Part shown: one piece after another, positions 7,663 to 15,104 of the stretch
Numbering within the stretch: the stretch's first letter is position 1
Layout of the letters: each line of letters starts with the position of its first letter
From: JADHUC01 sp964617665
GTDB lineage: Bacteria > Planctomycetota > Planctomycetia > Pirellulales > Pirellulaceae
Length of the DNA: 23,570 nucleotides
NCBI GenBank assembly: GCA_964617665.1
Contig: CAZUAH010000191.1
Span: 1 to 23,570, forward strand
Direction: 5' to 3'
Notes under the pieces: model-generated
Database searches by the model: none
Seen by the model: the letters and a program-made list of their open reading frames with translations, nothing else
What the model was told of the DNA's origin: nothing
Program-made: the position numbers and the translations under genes

Positions 7663-9264
7663 ATGCTTGGCAAACGCAATCGACGATGGTTCCTCGGTGG
7701 TTCGATTGTTGGACTGTTGATTGGTGTTCTCGCGTCCGTTGCCGTCTGGTGGGCGCGGCAGCCTACGCCATGGTACGGCGATCCGCAGATAGCGAGCAAT
7801 GTGACGCCATCGCCGACGCAGACGAACGGAATGGAGTCGCGTATCACCGCTTTCTGCGGCAACTGTCACGCGATGCCGTCCCCGGAGAGTTTCGCTCGTG
7901 ACGCGTGGCACCACGAGGTGCTTCGCGGTTACGAGTTCTACGGTCGGTCCGGCTTGACGCATCTGGAGCCGCCTCCCATTCACGCCACGGTGGACTATTT
8001 CCGGTCGCGAGCGCCCCTGGAGCTGATTTTTCCGGTGGCTACGGAAGCCACGACCCCGCTACGCGCTAAGTTTGATGTAGAGAAATGGACATTCGAGCGG
8101 CATGCCACCGTGGCGCCGGCCATCGCACATTTGCGCTGGACCCGTCTCGAAACAGACGAACCTCCTGTACTGCTGGCCTGCGATATGCGAGATGGAAACG
8201 TGATGGCAGTGGATCCAAATGAAGAGCCGTGTCCACCAAGCATCCTGGCGCGCCTGAATAATCCCTGCCATGCGGAGACTTGTGATCTGGACGGAGATAA
8301 TGCGGTGGATCTCGTCGTGGCCGACCTGGGGAGCTTCGTGCCCGATGATCACGACTGGGGTCGCGTCGTCTGGCTGCGACACGGCGAGCAGCGAAACACC
8401 TATGAAGAAACGGTTGTCGCGTCCGGGCTGGGACGAGTTGCCGATGTTCGCCCCGGGGACCTGGATGCGGACGGCGACGTCGATCTGGTGGTGGCGGAAT
8501 TCGGGTTGCACAGGACTGGCCAGGTCTTGTTGCTGCAAAACACATCCAAACCGGGGCACGCTCCCAAATTTGCGCCCAAGCAAATCGATGCGCGTCCCGG
8601 CGCGATCCACGTCCCCGTCTTGGATCTGGACGGAGACGGTCGGCTCGATTTTCTGGCCTTAATCAGCCAGGAATACGAATGCGTCGAGGCGTACGTGAAC
8701 CAGGGCAGCGATGTCCTATCTCAAGACAGTCTCCAATTCTCTCGAAAGCGACTATGGACCGGGCCGGATCTGACCTTCGGTTCCAGCGGCATCGAGCCGG
8801 TGGACTTGGACCAGGATGGTGATGTGGATGTGCTCTACACGAACGGCGATGCCTTCGACAACAGCTATGTCAATCCATCGCACGGAATCCAGTGGCTGGA
8901 GAATGTGGACAACGAACAGTTCGTTTACCACCGGCTCACCGATCTGACCGGCGCTTATCGTGCGCTAGCCGGCGATGTGGATCTGGACGGAGATCTGGAT
9001 GTCGTCGCCGTAGCTTGGCTTCCCGAGCAAGTGAAACCGGCCATTCTGCGAGATCGGATGCTGCCTTCAGTGGTGTGCCTGGAGCAGACGGAACCCGGCG
9101 TGTTTGTGCGACACACGCTTGAAATCGGTCCCCCGCGCTACGCGACGCTGGAACTTGCCGACTTCGACGGGGATGGGGATCTTGACTTCGCGGTGGGATC
9201 GGCCATGGCAAACACGCGTCAGATATCCCACTGGCTCGCCATCTGGCGAAACGACTTTCAGTAG
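7663..9264 (+). CDS. Membrane-anchored FG-GAP/VCBS repeat protein with a c-type haem motif
   Basis: A 533-residue protein. A basic start (KRNRR) and a hydrophobic helix at 10-30 indicate a membrane anchor or uncleaved signal. C65-G-N-C68-H69 is a c-type haem attachment site, followed by SPESFARDAWHHEVLRGYEFY, which gives further His/Met candidates. From about residue 205 onward there are at least five FG-GAP/VCBS repeats marked by D-x-D-x-D-G Ca-binding loops (DLDGDNAVDLVV, DLDADGDVDLVV, DLDGDGRLDFLA, DLDQDGDVDVLY, DVDLDGDLDVVA, DFDGDGDLDFAV), which normally fold as a beta-propeller. It is transcribed away from the TPR/dihaem protein with 219 bases between starts. The likely setting is the periplasm or cell surface. 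The exact role is unknown; electron transfer linked to binding of a substrate or partner is inference. Confidence 0.88.
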   Translation: MLGKRNRRWFLGGSIVGLLIGVLASVAVWWARQPTPWYGDPQIASNVTPSPTQTNGMESRITAFCGNCHAMPSPESFARDAWHHEVLRGYEFYGRSGLTHLEPPPIHATVDYFRSRAPLELIFPVATEATTPLRAKFDVEKWTFERHATVAPAIAHLRWTRLETDEPPVLLACDMRDGNVMAVDPNEEPCPPSILARLNNPCHAETCDLDGDNAVDLVVADLGSFVPDDHDWGRVVWLRHGEQRNTYEETVVASGLGRVADVRPGDLDADGDVDLVVAEFGLHRTGQVLLLQNTSKPGHAPKFAPKQIDARPGAIHVPVLDLDGDGRLDFLALISQEYECVEAYVNQGSDVLSQDSLQFSRKRLWTGPDLTFGSSGIEPVDLDQDGDVDVLYTNGDAFDNSYVNPSHGIQWLENVDNEQFVYHRLTDLTGAYRALAGDVDLDGDLDVVAVAWLPEQVKPAILRDRMLPSVVCLEQTEPGVFVRHTLEIGPPRYATLELADFDGDGDLDFAVGSAMANTRQISHWLAIWRNDFQ

Positions 9265-9472
9265 CACAACGCACCCGCGCGTTTCTTACCGTGACAGAAA
9301 GGGGAACGATATACTGACACAAGACCGAATGGCAAAGACGACCAACCATCCTCTGCGCCTCACCGCGAATTGTGGTCTTGTGAGGGGTAGAGGTTAAGGA
9401 AGAACCATCGTAACACCTTGTTGCGATGGTCCTGAATCTGCAGAGACTGAATATACGACGCGTGCTGAGTGG
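9265..9472. other. Convergent intergenic region
   Basis: This 208-base gap lies between the convergent FG-GAP protein and lipoprotein genes. The only structure seen is the minus-strand terminator at 9404-9430. No credible small gene was found; the plus-strand open frames here use no recognisable ribosome binding site. Confidence 0.5.
9404..9430 (-). terminator. Intrinsic terminator of the lipoprotein/DUF1559 unit
   Basis: An 11-base stem (9404-9414 with 9420-9430, one G-U wobble) around the 5-base loop ACCTT. Read on the minus strand it is followed by TTCTTCCTT, a modest T-rich tract. It stands 43 bases after the lipoprotein stop codon, in the expected place. Confidence 0.7.
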
Positions 9473-9646
9473 TTACTCTTCCACACTCAAATCTTCGCCC
9501 ATTGCCTCTTCACTCTCGTCCACTTCCATTTGCTCTGAGTCCGAACTGGTGGCCGGATCGTTCGCATCTCCGGCAGAACCCGAGGGTCCTGAACATCCAG
9601 CCGCAAGTACAAAGCACAACAAACAGATAACTCTTAACCACTTCAT
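9473..9646 (-). CDS. Small acidic lipoprotein
   Basis: A 57-residue protein starting at ATG 9646. Residues 2-17 form a short lipoprotein signal (MKWLRVICLLCFVLAAGC) with lipobox LAAG-C18. The mature part is only about 40 residues, starts GSG-like (SGPSGSAGD) and turns strongly acidic (SEQMEVDESEEAMGEDLSVEE), so it is probably disordered. GGGAG lies 11 bases before the ATG. It follows the DUF1559 gene by 73 bases on the same strand and shares its terminator. Tiny lipoproteins after DUF1559 genes are a familiar planctomycete arrangement; the function is unknown. Confidence 0.82.
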   Translation of the reverse strand: MKWLRVICLLCFVLAAGCSGPSGSAGDANDPATSSDSEQMEVDESEEAMGEDLSVEE

Positions 9647-9719
9647 GAGACACAATACTCCCGTTTAACGGACCTGAGAAGCTCAATTCAGATTGACCCA
9701 ACAATCGAGGAGGGTACAG

Positions 9720-10796
9720 CTAGTTGTCCCCTGATCGGGTCGAACCCAGGGCAATCCACGCAGCTTGGTTAATGGCCTCGTCTTCAAAGTCGGTAGAACC
9801 ATCCGCTTTCAGCACCAAGACTCCACCCGGATGATAACTGCTCGGCTCCTTAACGCTTATATCTGTTACTGAGGTGTCGTTGTCACACGAGGGGCCGGCA
9901 TTCGGACCAACGAGTGTCGTGATATATGGAGCCCACACCGCCCGACCGGCTACCCAAAAACGGCCTTGTTCATCGCTGGCCGAGTTCCAGCCGCTGCCTG
10001 AATCATACATCGAAAGACAGTTCCGATAGTACGAATTGATTCGCGCGAGGTCCACGGCGCTGTTAGTGAAGTTCGCACTCCAGCCTATGACGGGGCTCTG
10101 TCTCAAAGCGGACCCCGTGACCACACGGTAGCTCGGATCGCGTTTACTCGGATCCCACATGCCAGCGTTTCGGCCTATCATCGCCTCGGCCATGGCGATT
10201 GTGTTCGAGGTCCCGTCGATGATGTCGGCGAATGTACACCAATACATTCTATCGAACATTCCAGCCTCCCGACCTGATGGCGCATCCCAATGAGACTGGG
10301 GTCCGTGGGAGAGGTTGTACGAAATCGGGGCCATGTTGCTCGTGTATCTGGCGTTCGAGCCTGGATCGCTGGGGCAAGTGAAACCATCGACGCGAGTGTC
10401 GGCAACCCCACGATTCCCTCTATTAGGTCTCCCGGCCTGAGTTCTGTTCCAATACACCAACCAGTCAATCTGATCGGCCAAGGCCTTCTGCTCCATAAAC
10501 TGGACCATCGGAGCAATACCCCCCCAGGCTTCCCACCCATGGTTGGTAGCTACGGTTGGATTGTCGCTGTTTCTAACGGGTACTCCAATGCCTGCCGGAA
10601 ACGTGTTGTAAGTGTCATGATAATTGTGAAGAGCGATACCAAACTGCTTCAGATTGTTGGTGCATTCCGTGCGACGAGCTGCCTCGCGAGCTGCTTGTAT
10701 CGCCGGAAGCAGCAACGCAACCAGAATGCCAATGATGGCGATCACCACCAGTAGCTCGACCAACGTGAAACCTCGTCTCCGATGAGTACCAATCAT
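9720..10796 (-). CDS. DUF1559 family protein with prepilin-type N-terminus
   Basis: A 358-residue protein of the DUF1559 family, greatly expanded in planctomycetes. The N-terminus is a type IV pilin/pseudopilin signal: RRRG9-F10-T-L-V-E14-L-L followed by a hydrophobic helix to about residue 32, so a prepilin peptidase should cut after G9 and methylate F10. The family hallmark TECTNNLKQFGIALHNYHDTYNTFPAG follows. The C-terminus has the conserved HPGGVLVLKADGST block and ends in IALGSTRSGDN. The start at ATG 10796 is favoured by GGGGAG seven bases upstream; the frame could run to 10856 but without a ribosome binding site. It is the first gene of a unit with the small lipoprotein. The role is not known; cell-surface or secretion-system structures are suspected from the pseudopilin signal. 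Confidence 0.95.
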   Translation of the reverse strand: MIGTHRRRGFTLVELLVVIAIIGILVALLLPAIQAAREAARRTECTNNLKQFGIALHNYHDTYNTFPAGIGVPVRNSDNPTVATNHGWEAWGGIAPMVQFMEQKALADQIDWLVYWNRTQAGRPNRGNRGVADTRVDGFTCPSDPGSNARYTSNMAPISYNLSHGPQSHWDAPSGREAGMFDRMYWCTFADIIDGTSNTIAMAEAMIGRNAGMWDPSKRDPSYRVVTGSALRQSPVIGWSANFTNSAVDLARINSYYRNCLSMYDSGSGWNSASDEQGRFWVAGRAVWAPYITTLVGPNAGPSCDNDTSVTDISVKEPSSYHPGGVLVLKADGSTDFEDEAINQAAWIALGSTRSGDN

Positions 10797-11066
10797 AGTT
10801 AGACTCCCCAATAGTACCTGGAAAAGATGACCAAACACCGACATGGTAAGTGACAAGAAAACACTAGTTTAAACGATGGAGCGACTCCAAACAACCAGTA
10901 CTACGGTCCATGAGCCTTCCAGCTCGCAGAAATGGTCTCTGGTGACTCGACGCTCCCGGTTGTGCTACGTTGCCAAGGCCCAAATGGTTCGGAGTGTCCC
11001 GGAGGCTTAGTGCAATGTCCCCATTTCGCCGGCCGATGCCTGCCCACCCGTTCCCATAGCGTCGGT

Positions 11067-11080
11067 GAGTCATATGACTC
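11067..11080. promoter_or_regulatory. 14-base perfect palindrome, possible operator
   Basis: GAGTCATATGACTC is a perfect two-fold palindrome about 270 bases upstream of the DUF1559 start. Sites of this size often bind dimeric regulators, but no second copy was found and the binding protein is unknown. It could be chance. Confidence 0.3.
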
Positions 11081-11166
11081 TCGGCAGATTACGTGGAACG
11101 CCGAAACGCGATTTATACAACGCCACTTTGAGGCGTGACGGCGTCCGTAAGTCCGTGTGAGCAAAT

Positions 11167-11234
11167 CGTTTAACGGCAAGCCGAAGGCGCCTGCGCGGGT
11201 CGGGAGACAGTCGCCTTCGGCTTGCCGTTAAACG
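11167..11234. repeat. Palindromic repeat, copy 2
   Basis: Perfect inverted repeat with 23-base arms (11167-11189 and 11212-11234) and a 22-base loop. The arms match copy 1 at 7510 over 22 bases, while the loop is unrelated. It lies 34 bases beyond the stop codon of the helicase gene. Confidence 0.93.
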
Positions 11235-11267
11235 AATGATTGGAAACGAATTGAGCACGCCAGCGCG

Positions 11268-14200
11268 TTACGCATCTCCCGACTGCCACGGCACCGTCTG
11301 AAGGACTCCAGCATCCGCAAACAGCAACTTGGCCGCGATACGCTTAGGGGAAAGATGCGTCACCTTGGCGACGGCTCGCCGGTATGCGTTCAGTTGCGGC
11401 CCGTAAAAGTTGACTTTCTCTTTCACTTGCTCCGAATCCTCCACGTCCAAGGGGTCCGTTTTAAAGTCGATAATCTCGGCTGCAACCACTTCGGAACCCC
11501 GTCTGAGGAGGACAAGGCGATCGACATACCCGCTCAACAGTTGACCACTCTCGCGGATAGCAAAACTCCGCTCATTTTCTGCCGTCGCAGTTGATGGGCC
11601 GGCCGCGAGTTCCTTTGTGATTTCGGATGGGAAGCCCAGAACGGCGGGATCCAGATAACGATCGCGGCTGAGTATCTTCGCGACGGCCGGCGAGTCGAGC
11701 ATGGCATTGAAGCGAGCGATCTGCTCGTCAACGTCAATGCTTGCCGTCCCGGCATTCGCCAATACCTCGTCCGCAACGCGACGGAACGTTAACGCGTCGG
11801 GCCGCCCGTCGTCGAGCCACTCGATCTGCTCGAACCACGCGTGAATCAGTTGGCCACGGAGGAAAGCTCCCGACCGATCCGCCGCGAAAACGTGGTTCAG
11901 GTCGACGCGCGAACCGCCTTCGAGTCCCGATGGCCTGGCCCGCTCCCAGCCTCGATGGCGTTGGCCTGTCATCGGAGCCAGTCGCACTGTAACGGGTTCC
12001 TCGCCAGCGGCCACACTCGCCCTCGATACGGTTTCATCTGAATCGACTCGCCCGCAATGTTCGCCCCACTCCGGGTCTCCGTGCTGGAACACTACCGCAT
12101 TCGCCTCGACCGGTTTGTCATCCTTCAAGGCGATTCTCAACAATCCGGCGAATGTGCAGGGAAACGTCCGCTCGTTGGACGCCGATGGAGGAATGATCAT
12201 GTGCAACGCGTGAACGGCTCGCGTGATGGCGACGTACAACACACACAACGCCTCTGTGGCTTCTCGGTCCGTGGCTGCGGTGAACATCCGCTGAATGTCT
12301 GGCGGCATCAATTGTTGCACGTCGGCGCTTGCGTAACGACAGACTCGTTCGATTGGCCCGATGAGGTCCGGGCGATCAATCACGAATTGATCAGGCTGGC
12401 CGACCAACCGAGCGTCCAATTCCGGCAGCACCACGATGTCGAACTCCAGACCCTTCGCTTGATGGATGGTCATTACGCGTACGTCCACCGGGACCGGGTC
12501 CGATACCTTTGTCTCTTCCACATAAGCGACGAAGTCACCCGGCCGCAGAGTTGCACTCGCCTGATAGGCATAGGCCATTTCCACCAGTTGTTCTAATCGG
12601 CTGAGTTCGCGGCGACTGCAACTTGCCGCCAGCTTCTCCGCCCAACAGCAGATTGCCTTTCCGTAGCCATCCAGGATCAGTAGTTCTCGGACATGCTGAG
12701 CCACTCGGCGAGCCGTGGCGTCATCCTTGTGCTCGATTAGGCCAACGACCGGCCCCAGTGGCGAGTGGGCTAAGTGAAAGCGCGCGACCGTATCGCCTGG
12801 ATGGTCCGCCAGCCGCAAGAGCGACAGAATGATCGTCACGGCCACGGAATCGGTCAGCGGGTTGCCGCCCTCCTCGCTGGCAGGGATACCTCTCGCCCGC
12901 AATTCGTAGATCAGCCGACCCACCGTCTGGTTCTTGCGGACCAACACGCCGACGCTGAATCCGGGCGTCTGTTCGACGATCTGGGCAAGTCTGTCGGCCG
13001 CAAACTCGATCGTGACTTCCGACTGTTTTTGACCTTCGCCGGCTAGAGGGGCAGTTAGCAACTCGACGTAGCCGGCCAATTCTTGTAGCGCAGTTTCATG
13101 CGTCGCGAAACCGGCACACCAACGCGAGACGGCATTCGCCGTCCGGCCGAGGTTGGGATGTCCTGTGATTCCACGAGAAACGCGGTTGACCACGTCGATC
13201 ACCGCCTGAGACGAGCGGTAGCTGATATTCAGTTGTTCCGGTTCCAGTCCGGCGAGTTGTTGGTCGATGGCATCGAAAATCTCTGCCACGCCGCCTCGCC
13301 ATCCGTAGATCGCCTGCTTGACGTCGCCCACGCAGAAGAACGACGTGTCGGATGCCTTGGAAGATACTCGATCGGCCAATGGCCGGAGGACGCGCCACTG
13401 GGTAGGCGACGTGTCCTGGAATTCGTCCAGCAGCAAGTGGTCGATGCGCGAATCGAGCCTAAAGGCAAGCTGCTGACCGTCTACCAAGTGGCGGATATCG
13501 CTTGCGCGGCGCGTCACATCTTCGAATCGCATCGCTCGGTGGCTCTGTTTCAGCCGCTCGTATTCGGCGTGGAATTTCTGCAGTAGCCTGTAGGTTGCTT
13601 CCGTTTGTAGCGCCACGCGCCCGACCGTTTCAGCTTTCACGTGGTCAATCAGCCGCTCGTAGATCGCAACGGCTTCGGGCGGAATCGTTTTCCGACTGTA
13701 CACTGTTTCGCCACCGCTTATCTTCTTGGCTAATCCAGTTCCCAGGAAGGCCTTCCAATCGCCTTGGACTGCGCGGTCGTAATCCGCGTCGCGACCCTTC
13801 GAGAGGGCTTTGTGGCCCATTTCGACCTCGCGCAAATCATCCAAGACCTCCGCCAAATCGACCACGTTCAATGGCTTGAAACGTGGGACTTTTTGCCAGG
13901 CGTCCTCGTCTGTTTCGAGGAATACGCCGTACAAGCCACTGACCGCGTCGCGCACCAACTGGCTGATGCCACGCGTTGCTTCGCCCATGGTCAACAGGCT
14001 TATCAAAGCACGCAGTTCGGAAACGTCGTCGCGACCGAGCACGGCATCGATGGCCTCGGACCGAAGCCGTTCGTCGTCCAATTCGTTAACGATCTGCCAA
14101 CCCGGCGGTAGCCCCAACTCCAGTCCGAAACTGCGTGCAATCTGCGCGAAGAAGCTGTCCAGCGTGCTGACCCGCAGCCGGTGCAGGTTGTGCATAGCGG

Positions 14201-14492
14201 TCTTCAGCAGTCGCAGGCATTCGTCACGGCTCAACGATTCGTCGCCGGAGTAGCGCTGCAATTCCTTGCGTTTCTCGCCCGAGTGTGTTGCCTCGGCTAA
14301 ACGACCGACGACGCGGTCCAGGATCTCTCCAGCGGCTTTGCGCGTGAACGTTGTCGCCAAAATATGATCGCTAGGCACACCATCGCGCAACAGTTCCAGA
14401 TATCGGCTCGAAAGCCGAAACGTCTTCCCTGTACCTGCCGAGGCGCGAATCAGCAGATTGGGCAAGGATCTGCGTCCGTGCGGTTGGTTCAT
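11268..14492 (-). CDS. UvrD/RecB-type helicase-nuclease (AddA-like)
   Basis: A 1074-residue superfamily 1A helicase fused to a nuclease, resembling AddA/RecB, the double-strand break end-processing enzymes. Walker A is A17-S-A-G-T-G-K23-T24, the DEXQ motif D356-E-F-Q-D-T, followed by VGDVKQAIYGWRGG, NISYRSSQAVIDVVN, the motif V region starting at M674 (MTIHQAKGLEFD) and motif VI LYVAITRA. The C-terminal PD-(D/E)XK nuclease is visible as GYVD991RL, then E1006-I-I-D1009-F-K1011-T, with the QLNAYRRAV motif after it. Length fits the AddA family, slightly short. It diverges from the mobB-like gene with only 56 bases between starts. No AddB/RexB or RecC/RecD partner is in the window, so the subunit setting is unknown. 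Confidence 0.92.
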   Translation of the reverse strand: MNQPHGRRSLPNLLIRASAGTGKTFRLSSRYLELLRDGVPSDHILATTFTRKAAGEILDRVVGRLAEATHSGEKRKELQRYSGDESLSRDECLRLLKTAMHNLHRLRVSTLDSFFAQIARSFGLELGLPPGWQIVNELDDERLRSEAIDAVLGRDDVSELRALISLLTMGEATRGISQLVRDAVSGLYGVFLETDEDAWQKVPRFKPLNVVDLAEVLDDLREVEMGHKALSKGRDADYDRAVQGDWKAFLGTGLAKKISGGETVYSRKTIPPEAVAIYERLIDHVKAETVGRVALQTEATYRLLQKFHAEYERLKQSHRAMRFEDVTRRASDIRHLVDGQQLAFRLDSRIDHLLLDEFQDTSPTQWRVLRPLADRVSSKASDTSFFCVGDVKQAIYGWRGGVAEIFDAIDQQLAGLEPEQLNISYRSSQAVIDVVNRVSRGITGHPNLGRTANAVSRWCAGFATHETALQELAGYVELLTAPLAGEGQKQSEVTIEFAADRLAQIVEQTPGFSVGVLVRKNQTVGRLIYELRARGIPASEEGGNPLTDSVAVTIILSLLRLADHPGDTVARFHLAHSPLGPVVGLIEHKDDATARRVAQHVRELLILDGYGKAICCWAEKLAASCSRRELSRLEQLVEMAYAYQASATLRPGDFVAYVEETKVSDPVPVDVRVMTIHQAKGLEFDIVVLPELDARLVGQPDQFVIDRPDLIGPIERVCRYASADVQQLMPPDIQRMFTAATDREATEALCVLYVAITRAVHALHMIIPPSASNERTFPCTFAGLLRIALKDDKPVEANAVVFQHGDPEWGEHCGRVDSDETVSRASVAAGEEPVTVRLAPMTGQRHRGWERARPSGLEGGSRVDLNHVFAADRSGAFLRGQLIHAWFEQIEWLDDGRPDALTFRRVADEVLANAGTASIDVDEQIARFNAMLDSPAVAKILSRDRYLDPAVLGFPSEITKELAAGPSTATAENERSFAIRESGQLLSGYVDRLVLLRRGSEVVAAEIIDFKTDPLDVEDSEQVKEKVNFYGPQLNAYRRAVAKVTHLSPKRIAAKLLFADAGVLQTVPWQSGDA

Positions 14493-14512
14493 GGTTGCTT
14501 TTTCTCTATAAA
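14484..14512 (+). promoter_or_regulatory. Candidate promoter of the mobB-hemY-rsmG run
   Basis: TTGGTT (14484-14489) and TATAAA (14507-14512) are 17 bases apart, a reasonable sigma70-type pair. The -35 element overlaps the helicase start codon, which fits the very small divergent spacer and implies that the two promoters interfere or are co-regulated. Pattern match only. Confidence 0.4.
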
Positions 14513-14548
14513 GGCAACGGGAAGCCGTCTTATCGTTGGAGTATAACT

Positions 14549-15049
14549 TTGAAACGAATTCACGTCGTCGGAAAGAAAAACAGCGGAAAAACCACGCTGA
14601 TCGCGGACTTGGTCCAGCATTATACCAATCTTGGCCACCGTGTCGGTACGATCAAACATACACACCATCGACACGAGTTGGACACCCCGGGCAAGGACTC
14701 CCACCGGCATCGCGAAGCGGGGGCTGCCGTTGTCGGCATCCTCTCGCCCGGTCTGACGGCCGCGTTTTGGCAGCCCCCTGCGGAGGACGATTCTCGCGAT
14801 CCGTATGATGATCTCGAGCGTCTATTCGAGCCGTGTGATTTCGTCCTGGTCGAAGGGCATTATCACATCGTGGGGCCAAAGGTCGAGGTATGGCGAGCGG
14901 GTGTGTCCGAGAACCCATTGGCATCCGAGGATTCAGCAGTCCTGGCAGTGATCACAGACGATCCCGTCGGCGTATCGGTGCCGGTGTGGAGTCGGTCCGG
15001 CGTGCCGACGCTCGCCGAACGCGTCCTCGAATTGGTAAGGTCCTTGTAG
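14549..15049 (+). CDS. mobB: MobB-like molybdopterin-guanine dinucleotide biosynthesis protein
   Basis: A 166-residue P-loop protein. The start is placed at TTG 14549, giving LKRIHVVGKKNSGKTTL with GGAG seven bases upstream; the longer frame to 14495 runs through the promoter and has no site. Walker A is G8-K-K-N-S-G-K14-T15. VGTIKHTHHRHELDTPGKDSHRHREAGA (about 31-58) is the characteristic MobB block, and FVLVEGHYH (about 110) the second conserved block. MobB assists MobA in adding GMP to molybdopterin for enzymes of the DMSO reductase type. No other molybdenum cofactor gene is nearby. hemY follows after 55 bases. Confidence 0.85.
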   Translation: MKRIHVVGKKNSGKTTLIADLVQHYTNLGHRVGTIKHTHHRHELDTPGKDSHRHREAGAAVVGILSPGLTAAFWQPPAEDDSRDPYDDLERLFEPCDFVLVEGHYHIVGPKVEVWRAGVSENPLASEDSAVLAVITDDPVGVSVPVWSRSGVPTLAERVLELVRSL

Positions 15050-15104
15050 AATGAGATGTTTGCCGAGCGCTATTTCGGCAGCAAGAACATAAATCAGTAC
15101 AAAT

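Larger units (their letters stand above)
10797..11267. other. Long intergenic region upstream of the DUF1559 gene
   Basis: This 470-base gap holds the 5' region of the DUF1559 gene, a perfect 14-base palindrome at 11067-11080 and palindromic repeat copy 2 at 11167-11234. A weak minus-strand promoter candidate for DUF1559 is TTGTTT then TAAACT with 17 bases between, around 10866-10894. Short open frames on both strands have no ribosome binding site or family resemblance, so no gene is called. Confidence 0.45.

Noticed and set aside
8278..9190. Repeated GAT-rich coding blocks as DNA tandem repeats
   Set aside because: They reflect the D-x-D-x-D-G loops of FG-GAP repeats in the protein, with irregular spacing and divergent DNA.
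9661..9672. Possible third copy of the palindromic repeat (GTTTAACGG)
   Set aside because: Only about ten bases match and there is no inverted partner nearby.
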